From Flavobacterium luteum (GTDB taxonomy: Bacteria > Bacteroidota > Bacteroidia > Flavobacteriales > Flavobacteriaceae), in the NCBI RefSeq assembly GCF_008806775.1, contig NZ_WAEM01000001.1, positions 372,001-436,000 of the forward strand: 64,000 bases of DNA, read 5' to 3'. A program made the position numbers and the translations under genes. How positions within the stretch are numbered: position 1 is the first letter of the stretch; every line of letters begins with the position of its first letter. Positions 1 to 8,179 of the stretch are shown here, in pieces. The notes under the pieces are model-generated. The model did no database searches. It saw only the letters and a program-made list of their open reading frames with translations, and was not told the DNA's origin.

Positions 1-455
1 AGTTCATCCGAAGCTTCTTGTTGGGTATATCCTTGAAAAAATAATAATTCAATGATTTGGATACACTTTGGTTTTAACTTGGTTACAAATTCTCTAATTC
101 CAATAATATCAATCCTATTGATGAGTTTGTTGCTGTCGTCCAATAGATGTACGAAATTATCAGCGGATAGGTTTTTCTTAGTGTTTGAATATCCTTTAGA
201 TCGAAGTTTATCAATGGCTGTGTTTCTGGCAATATTCAAAATCCAGGTGTAAAATCTTCCTTTGTTTTCTGAATAGCTGTCGATGCTTTTCCAAATTTTC
301 ACAAATACTTCTTGTAAGGCATCTTCAGCATCTTCTGTTTCTTTTATAAGATTAGAGATAACCGAAAACAAACTCTTCGAATACATATCATACATGACAG
401 TAAAGGCACGCTCATCCTTATTAAGGATTAACGGAATTAATTCTTCTTGACTCAT
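1..455 (-). CDS. ECF RNA polymerase sigma factor (3' end outside window)
   Basis: Extracytoplasmic-function sigma-70 factor that would direct RNA polymerase to a small regulon. The 151 visible codons start at an ATG and translate to a region 2 helix set (EDAEDALQEVFVKIWKS, then GRFYTWILNIARNTAIDKLR, the classic region 2.3/2.4 pattern) and the start of a region 4 helix-turn-helix (LKPKCIQIIELLFFQGYTQQ). The C-terminal few dozen residues lie outside the window. It diverges from the DUF4331/TonB receptor genes, so it may regulate them. That is inference from position only. Whether an anti-sigma gene follows cannot be seen. Confidence 0.9.
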   Translation of the reverse strand, partial: MSQEELIPLILNKDERAFTVMYDMYSKSLFSVISNLIKETEDAEDALQEVFVKIWKSIDSYSENKGRFYTWILNIARNTAIDKLRSKGYSNTKKNLSADNFVHLLDDSNKLINRIDIIGIREFVTKLKPKCIQIIELLFFQGYTQQEASDE

Positions 456-554
456 TGTTTTTGTTTTTTGTCGTTATAGGAACACATACGTAAGAATTCT
501 AGGTTTGGTTTAATAAATATATCTTTTTTTTTAAACAAAATTAATTATCAAATA

Positions 555-599
555 AATTATTTTATAAATACTTGAAATACAGTTATTTATAAAATAATT
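555..599. repeat. Perfect 16-bp inverted repeat in the divergent intergenic region
   Basis: Arms 555-570 (AATTATTTTATAAATA) and 584-599 (TATTTATAAAATAATT) are exact reverse complements with a 13-nt spacer. It lies between the ECF sigma gene and the first DUF4331 gene, 70 bp before the latter's start. It could be a regulator-binding dyad or a leader hairpin; no run of T follows. Very AT-rich context makes short dyads common, but 16 perfect pairs is notable. Confidence 0.6.
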
Positions 600-668
600 C
601 TTTTTTTTTAAAATCCACAATCATTTCATTCTCGTATATCATTTTTTAACAACTTAATATTTTTAAAC

Positions 669-1319
669 ATGAAAAAAACAAGAATGGTTTTAGGTCTGTC
701 GCTGGTTGCGATTTCAGGTCTAATTTTTATGGCAGCGGATCACGCAGATGCTCCCGCTGTAACAGGTAATGCCAATGACATTACAGATGTGTATGCTTTT
801 CAAGGGCAAGACACCAACAACATGGTATTTGTAGTAAATACACAAGGTTTGTTAACACCTGGAGCAACTGCTTTGGCAACATTTAATGAAAATGTACTAC
901 AAGAGATTAACATTGACACTGATGGTGACAATGTAGAGGATTTAGTAATTCAAGCGATTAGAGATGGAAAAGAGATGCATTTCTTTGGTCCTTATGCGCC
1001 AAATAGCACGGGTGTTAATTCTACAATTAATAGTAAAGAGGAATCAGGTAAAGTTAAAATCACTCCTTATGGTAGTGCTCCAATTATTGAATCAGAGCAT
1101 GGCATGAAATTTTTTGCTGGACCAAGAGACGATCCTTTCTTTTTTGATTTAGGACAATTCAAACACATCCTTGCAGGAGAAGCCACAAGTTTTAATAATC
1201 CTGGAACTGACACTTTTGCAAGAACCAATGTTTTATCAACAATAATTGAATTGCCAAAATCAATGTTAGGAAATTCGTCAACTATTAATATTTGGGCAGT
1301 AACAGGTAAAAGACAATAA
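669..1319 (+). CDS. DUF4331 family protein, N-terminal-half module, copy 1
   Basis: Exported protein of 216 residues with a hydrophobic signal segment (about residues 6-22) followed by HADAPAVTGNANDITDVYAF, the hallmark start of the DUF4331 family. Full-length DUF4331 proteins carry this together with a C-terminal part containing the (D)DVIDVEL and SFPYLA motifs; here that part is encoded by the next gene. The downstream gene at 1345 and a second copy of the pair at 2046-3277 suggest the two halves work together, probably in the periplasm or at the cell surface. The biochemical role of DUF4331 is not known to me. Divergent from an ECF sigma gene and upstream of a TonB-dependent receptor. Confidence 0.85.
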   Translation: MKKTRMVLGLSLVAISGLIFMAADHADAPAVTGNANDITDVYAFQGQDTNNMVFVVNTQGLLTPGATALATFNENVLQEINIDTDGDNVEDLVIQAIRDGKEMHFFGPYAPNSTGVNSTINSKEESGKVKITPYGSAPIIESEHGMKFFAGPRDDPFFFDLGQFKHILAGEATSFNNPGTDTFARTNVLSTIIELPKSMLGNSSTINIWAVTGKRQ

Positions 1320-1344
1320 ATTAATACTTTAAAAAATATATAAA

Positions 1345-1917
1345 ATGAAAACATTAAATTTTAAAATAATTGCAATCGCTTTTATCGGAGCTTCATCCCT
1401 TTTTGTAAGTTGTGATAACACTGATAGTACTAGTGAATCTAATACTGATCAAGCTGCTCGTAAAGGAAAAAAATTCAGCGGTACTTTTGTACAACAAGAT
1501 CAAATGGCTCGACCAGCAATAAATACTGTATTTATTGGTTCTGGAGCTCCAAAAGATGCTTTTAATGCTTCAATTCCATCTGAAATGGGAGCTTCATATC
1601 AAGGTATTTTTCAGTCCCGATTATTGGCTTTAAATTCTGGATATACTACCAATGCTTTAGGACAAACTGCTGCGCAATTAACGGGTTTATTATCTACAGA
1701 TGTTTTGAATGTTAGCAAAGTAGCTCCAACAACTTTTTTTGATGGTACTAATGTACTAACTGGAAGGAATGCTGCAGATGATGTTATTGATGTAGAATTA
1801 CTATTGATTTTTGGTGGACCAACTGGGGCATCAAATCCAGGATTAACTTCAGATCACGTTAATAGCAATGACAAATCGTTTACAGCTTCATTTCCTTACT
1901 TAGCATCTGCTTGGTAA
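1345..1917 (+). CDS. DUF4331-type lipoprotein, C-terminal-half module, copy 1
   Basis: 190-residue lipoprotein: signal peptide ending in the lipobox LFVSC (Cys23), then a low-complexity linker, then QMARPAINTVFIGSGAPKDA and near the C-terminus ADDVIDVELLLIFGG and SFPYLASAW. These correspond to the C-terminal half of DUF4331 proteins (the GRP.VN.V / DDV.D.E / FPYLA pattern). It starts 25 bp after the preceding N-half gene and ends at a hairpin terminator, so the two form one transcript. Probably surface- or periplasm-anchored partner of the protein at 669-1319. Function unknown. Confidence 0.82.
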   Translation: MKTLNFKIIAIAFIGASSLFVSCDNTDSTSESNTDQAARKGKKFSGTFVQQDQMARPAINTVFIGSGAPKDAFNASIPSEMGASYQGIFQSRLLALNSGYTTNALGQTAAQLTGLLSTDVLNVSKVAPTTFFDGTNVLTGRNAADDVIDVELLLIFGGPTGASNPGLTSDHVNSNDKSFTASFPYLASAW

Positions 1918-1927
1918 ATTAATTCCA

Positions 1928-1960
1928 TTAGAGCCTATACTATTTAGGCTCTAATTTTTT
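1928..1960 (+). terminator. Rho-independent-type terminator
   Basis: Perfect 10-bp stem TTAGAGCCTA (1928-1937) / TAGGCTCTAA (1945-1954) followed by TTTTTT, directly after the first split-DUF4331 pair. A second small dyad AAAATGAT/ATCATTTT follows at 1961-1983. Confidence 0.8.
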
Positions 1961-2045
1961 AAAATGATAAAATAAATCATTTTAAAAAAAACCAAAAACA
2001 ATTTCACTTCGTATATCCATACATAATAATTAAAATAAATTAAAA

Positions 2046-2696
2046 ATGAAAAAAACAAAAATGGTATTAGGTCTGTCGCTGGTTGCGATTTCAGGTCTAA
2101 TTTTTATGGCAGCGGATCACGCAGATGCTCCAGCTGTAACAGGTAATGCTTCAGACATTACAGATGTGTATGCTTTTCAAGGGCAAGACACTAATAATAT
2201 GGTATTTGTAGTAAATACACAAGGTTTATTGTCTCCAGGAGCTACTGCTGCTGCGACATTCAATGAGAATGTGATGACAGAACTCAACATTGATAACAAT
2301 GGAGATAATGTGGAAGATTTAGTAATACAAGCGATAAAACGTGGCGATAAAATGTATTTCTTTGGACCAACTGCTCCTGGAACTACTGGCGCTACAAGTA
2401 CTGTAAAAACTACAGCAGCATCAGGAAGTGTTGCAATTTCAGCTTATGGAAGTACGCCGATTACAGCTACAGAAAATGGAATGAAATTTTTCGCTGGACC
2501 AAGAGACGATCCTTTCTTTTTTGATTTAGGACAATTTAAATCGATTTTAGGAGGAACTGCAACTGGATTTAACAATCCAGGAACAGACACTTTTGCTGGA
2601 ACAAATGTTTTAGCTACTGTTATTGAAGTTCCAAAATCAATGTTAGGAACGTCTGCAACTATTAGTGTTTGGGCTGAAACTAAGAAAAAAATATAA
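2046..2696 (+). CDS. DUF4331 family protein, N-terminal-half module, copy 2
   Basis: 216 residues, same length as the copy at 669-1319 and nearly identical over the first 63 residues (signal peptide, HADAPAVTGNA, DITDVYAFQGQDTNNMVFVV). The central part (about residues 105-145) has diverged, while FFAGPRDDPFFFDLGQFK and the C-terminal ELPKSMLG/EVPKSMLG block are again conserved. The DNA is also nearly identical in the 5' 150 bp, which points to a recent tandem duplication or gene conversion. It is followed 26 bp later by its C-half partner. Confidence 0.85.
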   Translation: MKKTKMVLGLSLVAISGLIFMAADHADAPAVTGNASDITDVYAFQGQDTNNMVFVVNTQGLLSPGATAAATFNENVMTELNIDNNGDNVEDLVIQAIKRGDKMYFFGPTAPGTTGATSTVKTTAASGSVAISAYGSTPITATENGMKFFAGPRDDPFFFDLGQFKSILGGTATGFNNPGTDTFAGTNVLATVIEVPKSMLGTSATISVWAETKKKI

Positions 2697-2722
2697 TTAA
2701 ATTTTAAATTAATAGAAAGAAA

Positions 2723-3277
2723 ATGAAAACAAATAAATATAAAATAGTAGCAATGTCATTATTGTTCAGTGCTACATTTCTAATTAGCTGTAATAATGAT
2801 GATGATAATAATAGTGTGACACCTACACTAGATTTTTCAGGTAGTTACGTACTACAAGATCAAATGGCACGTCCAGCAATAAATACCGTATTTATTGGTT
2901 CAGGAGCGCCAAAAGATGCTTTCAATACTACAATTCCTTCAGCAATGGGTGCAGCTTATCAAGGTGTTTTTCAGTCTAGATTAATGGCTTTAAACCCTGG
3001 TTATACTACTAACTTACTTGGATTGAGTGCAGCAGCTTTTACAGGAGTTTTGGCTACGGATGTTTTAGGTGTAGCAAAATCAGGACCAACTTCTTTCTAC
3101 AATGGGACACAAGTTTTAACAGGAAGAGCTTTGGCTGATGATGTAATTGATGTAGAATTAATATTGATTTTTGGAGGACCAGATGCAACAGCAAATCCAG
3201 GTTTAACTTCGGATCATGTTAATGCAAATGACAAAACCTTTTTGACCTCATTTCCTTACTTAGCTTCTGCTTGGTAA
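2723..3277 (+). CDS. DUF4331-type lipoprotein, C-terminal-half module, copy 2
   Basis: 184-residue lipoprotein with lipobox TFLISC (Cys23) and an acidic linker (NNDDDNN), then the same conserved core as the 1345-1917 protein: QDQMARPAINTVFIGSGAPK, ADDVIDVELILIFGGP and a C-terminal SFPYLASAW. It is the second copy of the C-terminal DUF4331 module, paired with the N-half at 2046-2696. The linker between lipobox and core is the least conserved part of the two copies. Followed by a hairpin. Confidence 0.82.
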   Translation: MKTNKYKIVAMSLLFSATFLISCNNDDDNNSVTPTLDFSGSYVLQDQMARPAINTVFIGSGAPKDAFNTTIPSAMGAAYQGVFQSRLMALNPGYTTNLLGLSAAAFTGVLATDVLGVAKSGPTSFYNGTQVLTGRALADDVIDVELILIFGGPDATANPGLTSDHVNANDKTFLTSFPYLASAW

Positions 3278-3287
3278 AACAATTTTA

Positions 3288-3316
3288 TCAGAGCGTATTT
3301 ATAATACGCTCTGATT
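3288..3316 (+). terminator. Strong hairpin after the second DUF4331 pair
   Basis: Perfect 12-bp stem TCAGAGCGTATT (3288-3299) / AATACGCTCTGA (3303-3314) with a 3-nt loop, then TTTATA. The T tract is short, so it may be a weak terminator or an RNA-processing/stabilising hairpin before the TPR and receptor genes. Confidence 0.65.
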
Positions 3317-3344
3317 TATAATAAAACAACAAAAACAAAACAAC

Positions 3345-4631
3345 ATGAGAACAATAGCCATTTTAGTATTTACAGCTTTTTTAATTATAAGTTGTACTTC
3401 CAAATCGAATACAGTTACAGCTCAAAAAGATTACAATAAATATTTAGAAATTAAAGACAACAAATCAAGAGATTTTGCTCAAAACGAAATCAATTTTTGG
3501 CAAAAGAAATACGATAAAGCACCCAATCAAACGAGTTATTTAAGTCTTTTGGCTTCTAATTATTCTAAACTTTTTGAAAACACTGGGGATGTAAAATACT
3601 TGTATAAAGCGGAAACTTTATTATTGCAAGTGAATAAAGAATACCACTATGAAACCGTTGCACCAATTCGTTCCCTGGGAAGAAATTACATTTCACAGCA
3701 TCGTTTTAGAGAAGCATTGATATTAGCAAACAAAGCCTTAGCTATAGGCGAAGGAATGAAAGAAACACAAAAATTACTTTTTGATGTCAATATGGAATTA
3801 GGCAATTATACAGAAGCTGAGAAAAATTTAGCAGCCATAAATGACAAAACAGACTTTGATTATCTGATTCGAGTTTCAAAATGGAATGACCATTTAGGCG
3901 ATTTGAAAACAGCGATAACTTTTATGGAAAAAGCAAAAGATATAGCTATAATAAATGACAATAAATCATTAAAAATTTGGACGTTTTCTAACTTAGGAGA
4001 TTTGAATGGTCACGAGGGTAATATTCAAAAATCCTATGAATATTATTTAAAAACGCTTGAAATAGAACCTAATAATAGTTATGCGTTAAAAGGAATAGCT
4101 TGGATTGCTTTTTCGCATGAAAAAAACACCAAAGAAGCTACTAGAATTATTGATAACATTTCAAAAAGACATCACACTCCTGATTTCTATTTGCTTAAAG
4201 CTCAAATTGCTGAATTTGAAAATAATGAAGTATTAAAAAATGAAAATGTAACGGCTTATTTCAATATGCTAAAAACCATTAATTATGGTGCGATGTATAA
4301 CAAATACAATACGTTGATTTATGCAGATGATAAAATTACCGCTACAAAAGCATTACAAATCGCTAAAATTGAAGTTGAGCATCGACCTACTCCAGATTCC
4401 TATGATTTATTGGCTTGGTCCTATTATAATTTAGGTGATGCCAAAAAAGCATTAGAAATTGAGCAAAAATATGTAGTTGGAAAATCCTTCGAACCTAAAT
4501 TGAATTACCATTTGGCAACCATCTATAAAGCCAATAATCTGACTACTAAAATTGCTCCAATAAAAGAAGAATTATTAAAAAGCACTTTTGAATTGGGTCC
4601 AAATTTAGAGAAGAAAATAATCACTTTGTAA
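3345..4631 (+). CDS. TPR-repeat lipoprotein
   Basis: 428 residues. Signal peptide with lipobox FLIISC (Cys17) followed by a mostly helical protein with several tetratricopeptide-like units (for example YLYKAETLLLQ, FREALILANKALAIGEG, SYEYYLKTLEIEPNNSYALK, AKKALEIEQKYVV). TPRs are protein-protein interaction scaffolds, so this is probably a periplasmic or outer-membrane assembly/partner protein. Its stop codon overlaps the start of the TonB-dependent receptor by one base (TAATG), implying translational coupling. The exact partner and cargo are unknown. Confidence 0.8.
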   Translation: MRTIAILVFTAFLIISCTSKSNTVTAQKDYNKYLEIKDNKSRDFAQNEINFWQKKYDKAPNQTSYLSLLASNYSKLFENTGDVKYLYKAETLLLQVNKEYHYETVAPIRSLGRNYISQHRFREALILANKALAIGEGMKETQKLLFDVNMELGNYTEAEKNLAAINDKTDFDYLIRVSKWNDHLGDLKTAITFMEKAKDIAIINDNKSLKIWTFSNLGDLNGHEGNIQKSYEYYLKTLEIEPNNSYALKGIAWIAFSHEKNTKEATRIIDNISKRHHTPDFYLLKAQIAEFENNEVLKNENVTAYFNMLKTINYGAMYNKYNTLIYADDKITATKALQIAKIEVEHRPTPDSYDLLAWSYYNLGDAKKALEIEQKYVVGKSFEPKLNYHLATIYKANNLTTKIAPIKEELLKSTFELGPNLEKKIITL

Positions 4632-6832
4632 TGAGAAATTTATACACACTTCTTGCGTTACTTTTCTTTGCTTTTGCTCAAAGTCAAATGCAAAAGGGAG
4701 TGGTTAAAGATTCTATTGGTAATCCGATTGATAATGCCTATATAATCAATACCAATTCGCAAAGCCATGTGCATACCAATGAATTTGGTGCTTTTAGTAT
4801 TGATAAAACCAACAAAGGAGATGTATTGAAAATAGCATCATTGGGTTTTAAAAAAACAGATTATATTTTCCAAAGCAATGATTTTACAATTGTTTTAGAT
4901 AACGACATTTATAAATTGGATCAAGTGGTTATTCAACCTCGATTGAATGCTATGAATGTAATTTCAAAAATAGATTTGCAAACCGTGCCCGTAAATTCTT
5001 CACAAGAAATTTTGCGAAAAGTCCCTGGATTATTTATTGGACAACATGCCGGTGGAGGCAAAGCAGAGCAGATTTTTCTGAGAGGTTTCGACATCGATCA
5101 CGGAACAGATATTGGAATTTCGGTTGATGGAATGCCTGTAAACATGGTATCGCATGCGCATGGTCAAGGCTATGCCGATTTGCATTTTGTCATTCCAGAA
5201 ACGGTTGATAAGATTGACTTTGGAAAAGGAACCTATTATGCCAACAAAGGAGATTTTACTACTGCAGGATATGTTGATTTTAGTACAAAAGAACGAGTTG
5301 ATAAAAGTGCTGTAAGTGTTGAAGCGGGTCAGTTTAATACCTTGAGAACCGTTGGAGTTTTCAATTTATTAGATAAAAACAGAAACCAAAATGCCTATTT
5401 GGCTACCGAATATATTTTAACGGATGGTCCTTTTGATGCGCCACAAGATTTTTCAAGAATCAATTTATTTGGAAAATACACGAGTGTCATGGCCGACAAT
5501 AGTAAACTATCAATAATTGCATCTCGTTTTACGAGTAAGTGGAATGCTTCCGGACAAATTCCGCAACGCTTGGTTGATAATGGATTACTATCTAGATTTG
5601 GTGCTGTTGATGCTACAGAGGGCGGAAATACAGCAAGAACGAATGTGAATGTGGCTTTGATAAAACCAATTAATGAAACTGCTTTTTTAAAGTCGAATGC
5701 TTTTTATTCCAACTATAATTTTGAGTTGTTTTCTAATTTCACTTTCTTTTTGGAAGACCCAATCAATGGCGATCAAATACGTCAAAAAGAAAGCAGAGAT
5801 ATTTATGGTTTGAATACGGAATTAAACAAAAAGTATACAAAAGCTTTATACCAAATAGGTTTTGGATTTAGAGCAGATGCTACAAAAAATACAGAATTAT
5901 CGCACACAGTGGGAAGATTTACCACGTTGCAAACCTTGAAACTAGGCGATATCGATCAAAGCAATATCTTTTCCTATGTAAATGCTGAATATACTTTTGG
6001 AAAATTTAAGATAAATCCGGCCATCCGATTGGATTATTTCAAATTCAATTATCAGGATAAATTGGCACCTGACTTTACAACACAAAGCGAAGATAAAGTA
6101 AAGATTTCGCCAAAACTTAATTTTATTTATTCGGCGAATAACAATTTGCAACTGTATTTAAAATCGGGACTTGGTTTTCACTCTAATGATACTCGAGTTG
6201 TAGTAGCGCAAACAGGTGAGAAGATTTTGCCAACAGCCATCGGAACCGATTTGGGTACAATTTTCAAACCGTTTCCAAAATTGGTTATCAACTCAGCCTT
6301 ATGGTATTTGTATTTAGAGCAAGAGTTTGTTTATGTTGGCGATGCTGGAATTGTAGAGCCAAGCGGTAAATCAAGAAGAATGGGCTTTGATTTGGGATTG
6401 CGTTATCAATTGATAGATTGGTTGTTTTTTGATACCGATATTAATTATACACATGCACGAAGTATCGATGCACCATCGGGTCAAGATTATATTCCTTTGG
6501 CACCCGATTTTACTTCTACAGGAGGTTTGAGTATCAATAAATTAAATGGATTTTCTGGCGGACTTCGATACCGTTATTTAAAAAGTCGTCCAGCCAACGA
6601 AGATAATTCTATTGTAGCAAACGGGTATATGGTTTCTGATGTCAATATTAATTACGAGTATAAGAATATGACTTTTGGTGTTTCTGTTGAAAATATTTTT
6701 AATACTAAATGGAATGAAACCCAGTTTGCTACTGAATCGCAATTGAAAAATGAAACCCAAAGTGTTGAAGAAATTCACTTTACACCTGGAACGCCTTTTT
6801 TTATGAAGGCAAAAATATTGTTTAGATTCTAA
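4631..6832 (+). CDS. TonB-dependent outer-membrane receptor
   Basis: 733 residues: signal peptide (about 1-18), a carboxypeptidase-regulatory-like beta-sandwich (KGVVKDSIGNPIDNAYI to about 90), a plug domain with EILRKVPGLFIGQHAGGGKA and FLRGFDIDHGTDIGISVDGM, then a 22-strand-type barrel ending in FFMKAKILFRF, whose terminal Phe suits recognition by the barrel assembly machinery. Takes up an unidentified substrate across the outer membrane using TonB energy. Linkage with the ECF sigma factor, split DUF4331 proteins and TPR lipoprotein suggests a dedicated import or sensing system. No SusD homologue is adjacent, so a glycan role is not indicated. Confidence 0.92.
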   Translation: MRNLYTLLALLFFAFAQSQMQKGVVKDSIGNPIDNAYIINTNSQSHVHTNEFGAFSIDKTNKGDVLKIASLGFKKTDYIFQSNDFTIVLDNDIYKLDQVVIQPRLNAMNVISKIDLQTVPVNSSQEILRKVPGLFIGQHAGGGKAEQIFLRGFDIDHGTDIGISVDGMPVNMVSHAHGQGYADLHFVIPETVDKIDFGKGTYYANKGDFTTAGYVDFSTKERVDKSAVSVEAGQFNTLRTVGVFNLLDKNRNQNAYLATEYILTDGPFDAPQDFSRINLFGKYTSVMADNSKLSIIASRFTSKWNASGQIPQRLVDNGLLSRFGAVDATEGGNTARTNVNVALIKPINETAFLKSNAFYSNYNFELFSNFTFFLEDPINGDQIRQKESRDIYGLNTELNKKYTKALYQIGFGFRADATKNTELSHTVGRFTTLQTLKLGDIDQSNIFSYVNAEYTFGKFKINPAIRLDYFKFNYQDKLAPDFTTQSEDKVKISPKLNFIYSANNNLQLYLKSGLGFHSNDTRVVVAQTGEKILPTAIGTDLGTIFKPFPKLVINSALWYLYLEQEFVYVGDAGIVEPSGKSRRMGFDLGLRYQLIDWLFFDTDINYTHARSIDAPSGQDYIPLAPDFTSTGGLSINKLNGFSGGLRYRYLKSRPANEDNSIVANGYMVSDVNINYEYKNMTFGVSVENIFNTKWNETQFATESQLKNETQSVEEIHFTPGTPFFMKAKILFRF

Positions 6833-6858
6833 AGATGTTTTGTTTGTTTTTTGTTGTT

Positions 6859-6890
6859 AAACCCATTGGTTATTTTATCAATGGGTTTTT
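6859..6890 (+). terminator. Terminator after the TonB receptor
   Basis: AAACCCATTG (6859-6868) pairs perfectly with CAATGGGTTT (6879-6888), T-rich tail. It ends the DUF4331/TPR/receptor transcript. Confidence 0.8.
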
Positions 6891-6969
6891 CATTAAAGAT
6901 TAATAAAACTTTAATAATTGCTCATCACATTAACTGGACTATTTAAATTATTTTTATAAAAAATTTACA

Positions 6970-7548
6970 ATGAAAAAAATAATTACAATTGCAATAAGTG
7001 TCTTTTTATTGGTAGGGTGCCAAGGACAAAGTCAAACTAAAACCGTTACTAAAACTACTGTTATGGAAAAACAAAACATCTATCAATTTAAAGTGGAGGA
7101 TTTATCAGGCAAAACCTTTGATTTTGCAACTCTAAAAGGGAAAAAGATAATGATTGTAAATACTGCATCGAAATGCGGTTTGACTCCACAATATAAAGAT
7201 TTAGAAAAAATCTATAAAGAATATAAGGACAAAAATTTTATAATCATTGGATTTCCGGCTAATAATTTTGGTCAACAGGAGCCTGGAACAAATCAAGAAA
7301 TAGGCGCTTTTTGTCAACAAAATTACGGTGTCACTTTTCCTATGATGAGTAAAATTTCAGTTAAAGGAAACGATATGGATAAAGTATATCAATTTTTGAC
7401 ACAAAAATCAAAAAACGGATTGCAAGATTCAGAAGTAGAGTGGAATTTTCAAAAGTATTTAATCAATGAAAAAGGCGAATTAGAGAAGGTGATTTCACCA
7501 CAGGTTTTGCCAACAGATAATGTTATTATTAATTGGATAAAAAATTGA
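6970..7548 (+). CDS. Glutathione peroxidase family protein (lipoprotein)
   Basis: Thiol peroxidase reducing hydroperoxides, in bacteria usually with thioredoxin rather than glutathione. 192 residues. The catalytic set is present: peroxidatic Cys69 in NTASKCGLTPQY, Gln in GFPANNFGQQEPG (102/103), Trp158 in VEWNFQKYLI; a possible resolving Cys is Cys115 in IGAFCQQNYG. The first 20 residues form a signal peptide with lipobox LLVGC (Cys17), so this enzyme is exported and lipid-anchored, unlike most cytoplasmic homologues. A Met at residue 32 could give a shorter cytoplasmic form, but the signal peptide is convincing. Confidence 0.93.
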   Translation: MKKIITIAISVFLLVGCQGQSQTKTVTKTTVMEKQNIYQFKVEDLSGKTFDFATLKGKKIMIVNTASKCGLTPQYKDLEKIYKEYKDKNFIIIGFPANNFGQQEPGTNQEIGAFCQQNYGVTFPMMSKISVKGNDMDKVYQFLTQKSKNGLQDSEVEWNFQKYLINEKGELEKVISPQVLPTDNVIINWIKN

Positions 7549-7551
7549 TTT

Positions 7552-8073
7552 CTAATCAATTAATATTAGTTGCATAAATAATAGGTCTAGCCACTTTCCG
7601 AATTTAAAACCAGCCTCTTTTATAATGCCGCACTCTTTAAATCCAAATTTTTTATGAAAAGCAATGCTTCCAGAATTATCAGCATCTATAGCGCCAATCA
7701 TAGTATGATATCCATTTGTTTTTGCCAATTGAATTAATTCATTTAATAATAATTTCCCAATTCCTTTTCCAATATAATTTTCAGAAACATAAACAGAATG
7801 TTCTACAGTAAATTGATAGCCAATTTTTTCTCTAAAAGTGCCATAGGTTCCATAACCAATAGTTTGTCCATTAATTTTGGCAACTATAACAGGAAAATTT
7901 TGAGTTTTTTTAGCTGTAAACCATTGCTTTTGTATTTCAATAGTCTGAATATCATAGTTGTAATTTGATGTAGTATGTAGTATCGAATAATTGACAATTG
8001 CTAAAATTGCAGGTAAATCGTTAGTTGTTGCTGACTTAATTGTTACGTTCATCGGATTTTTTGATACTTTCAT
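7552..8073 (-). CDS. GNAT family N-acetyltransferase (phosphinothricin acetyltransferase-like)
   Basis: Acetyl-CoA-dependent N-acyltransferase of about 173 residues. The GNAT motif A is visible as SVYVSENYIGKGIGKLLLNELI (acetyl-CoA pyrophosphate loop IGKGIGK), followed by IGAIDADNSGSIAFHKKFGF typical of the Pat/MnaT subgroup that acetylates phosphinothricin, methionine sulfoximine or related amino-acid analogues. I start it at the ATG at 8073; the open frame extends three bases more to a TTG, and an internal ATG at 8052 is an alternative. Convergent with the peroxidase gene, only 3 bp apart. Substrate not deducible. Confidence 0.88.
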   Translation of the reverse strand: MKVSKNPMNVTIKSATTNDLPAILAIVNYSILHTTSNYNYDIQTIEIQKQWFTAKKTQNFPVIVAKINGQTIGYGTYGTFREKIGYQFTVEHSVYVSENYIGKGIGKLLLNELIQLAKTNGYHTMIGAIDADNSGSIAFHKKFGFKECGIIKEAGFKFGKWLDLLFMQLILID

Positions 8074-8179
8074 CAAATATAAAGAAAGTTTCTGCTTTTT
8101 TTCTAAAAATTTAGAGGTGAAATATTAAATTTGTTAGCTTACACATTCTGTTTAAATAGATGTTCCAATATTTCTTATA

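Noticed and set aside
1067..1354. 95-codon minus-strand frame opposite the first DUF4331 gene
   Set aside because: Antisense shadow; the plus-strand gene is supported by family motifs and a paralogue.
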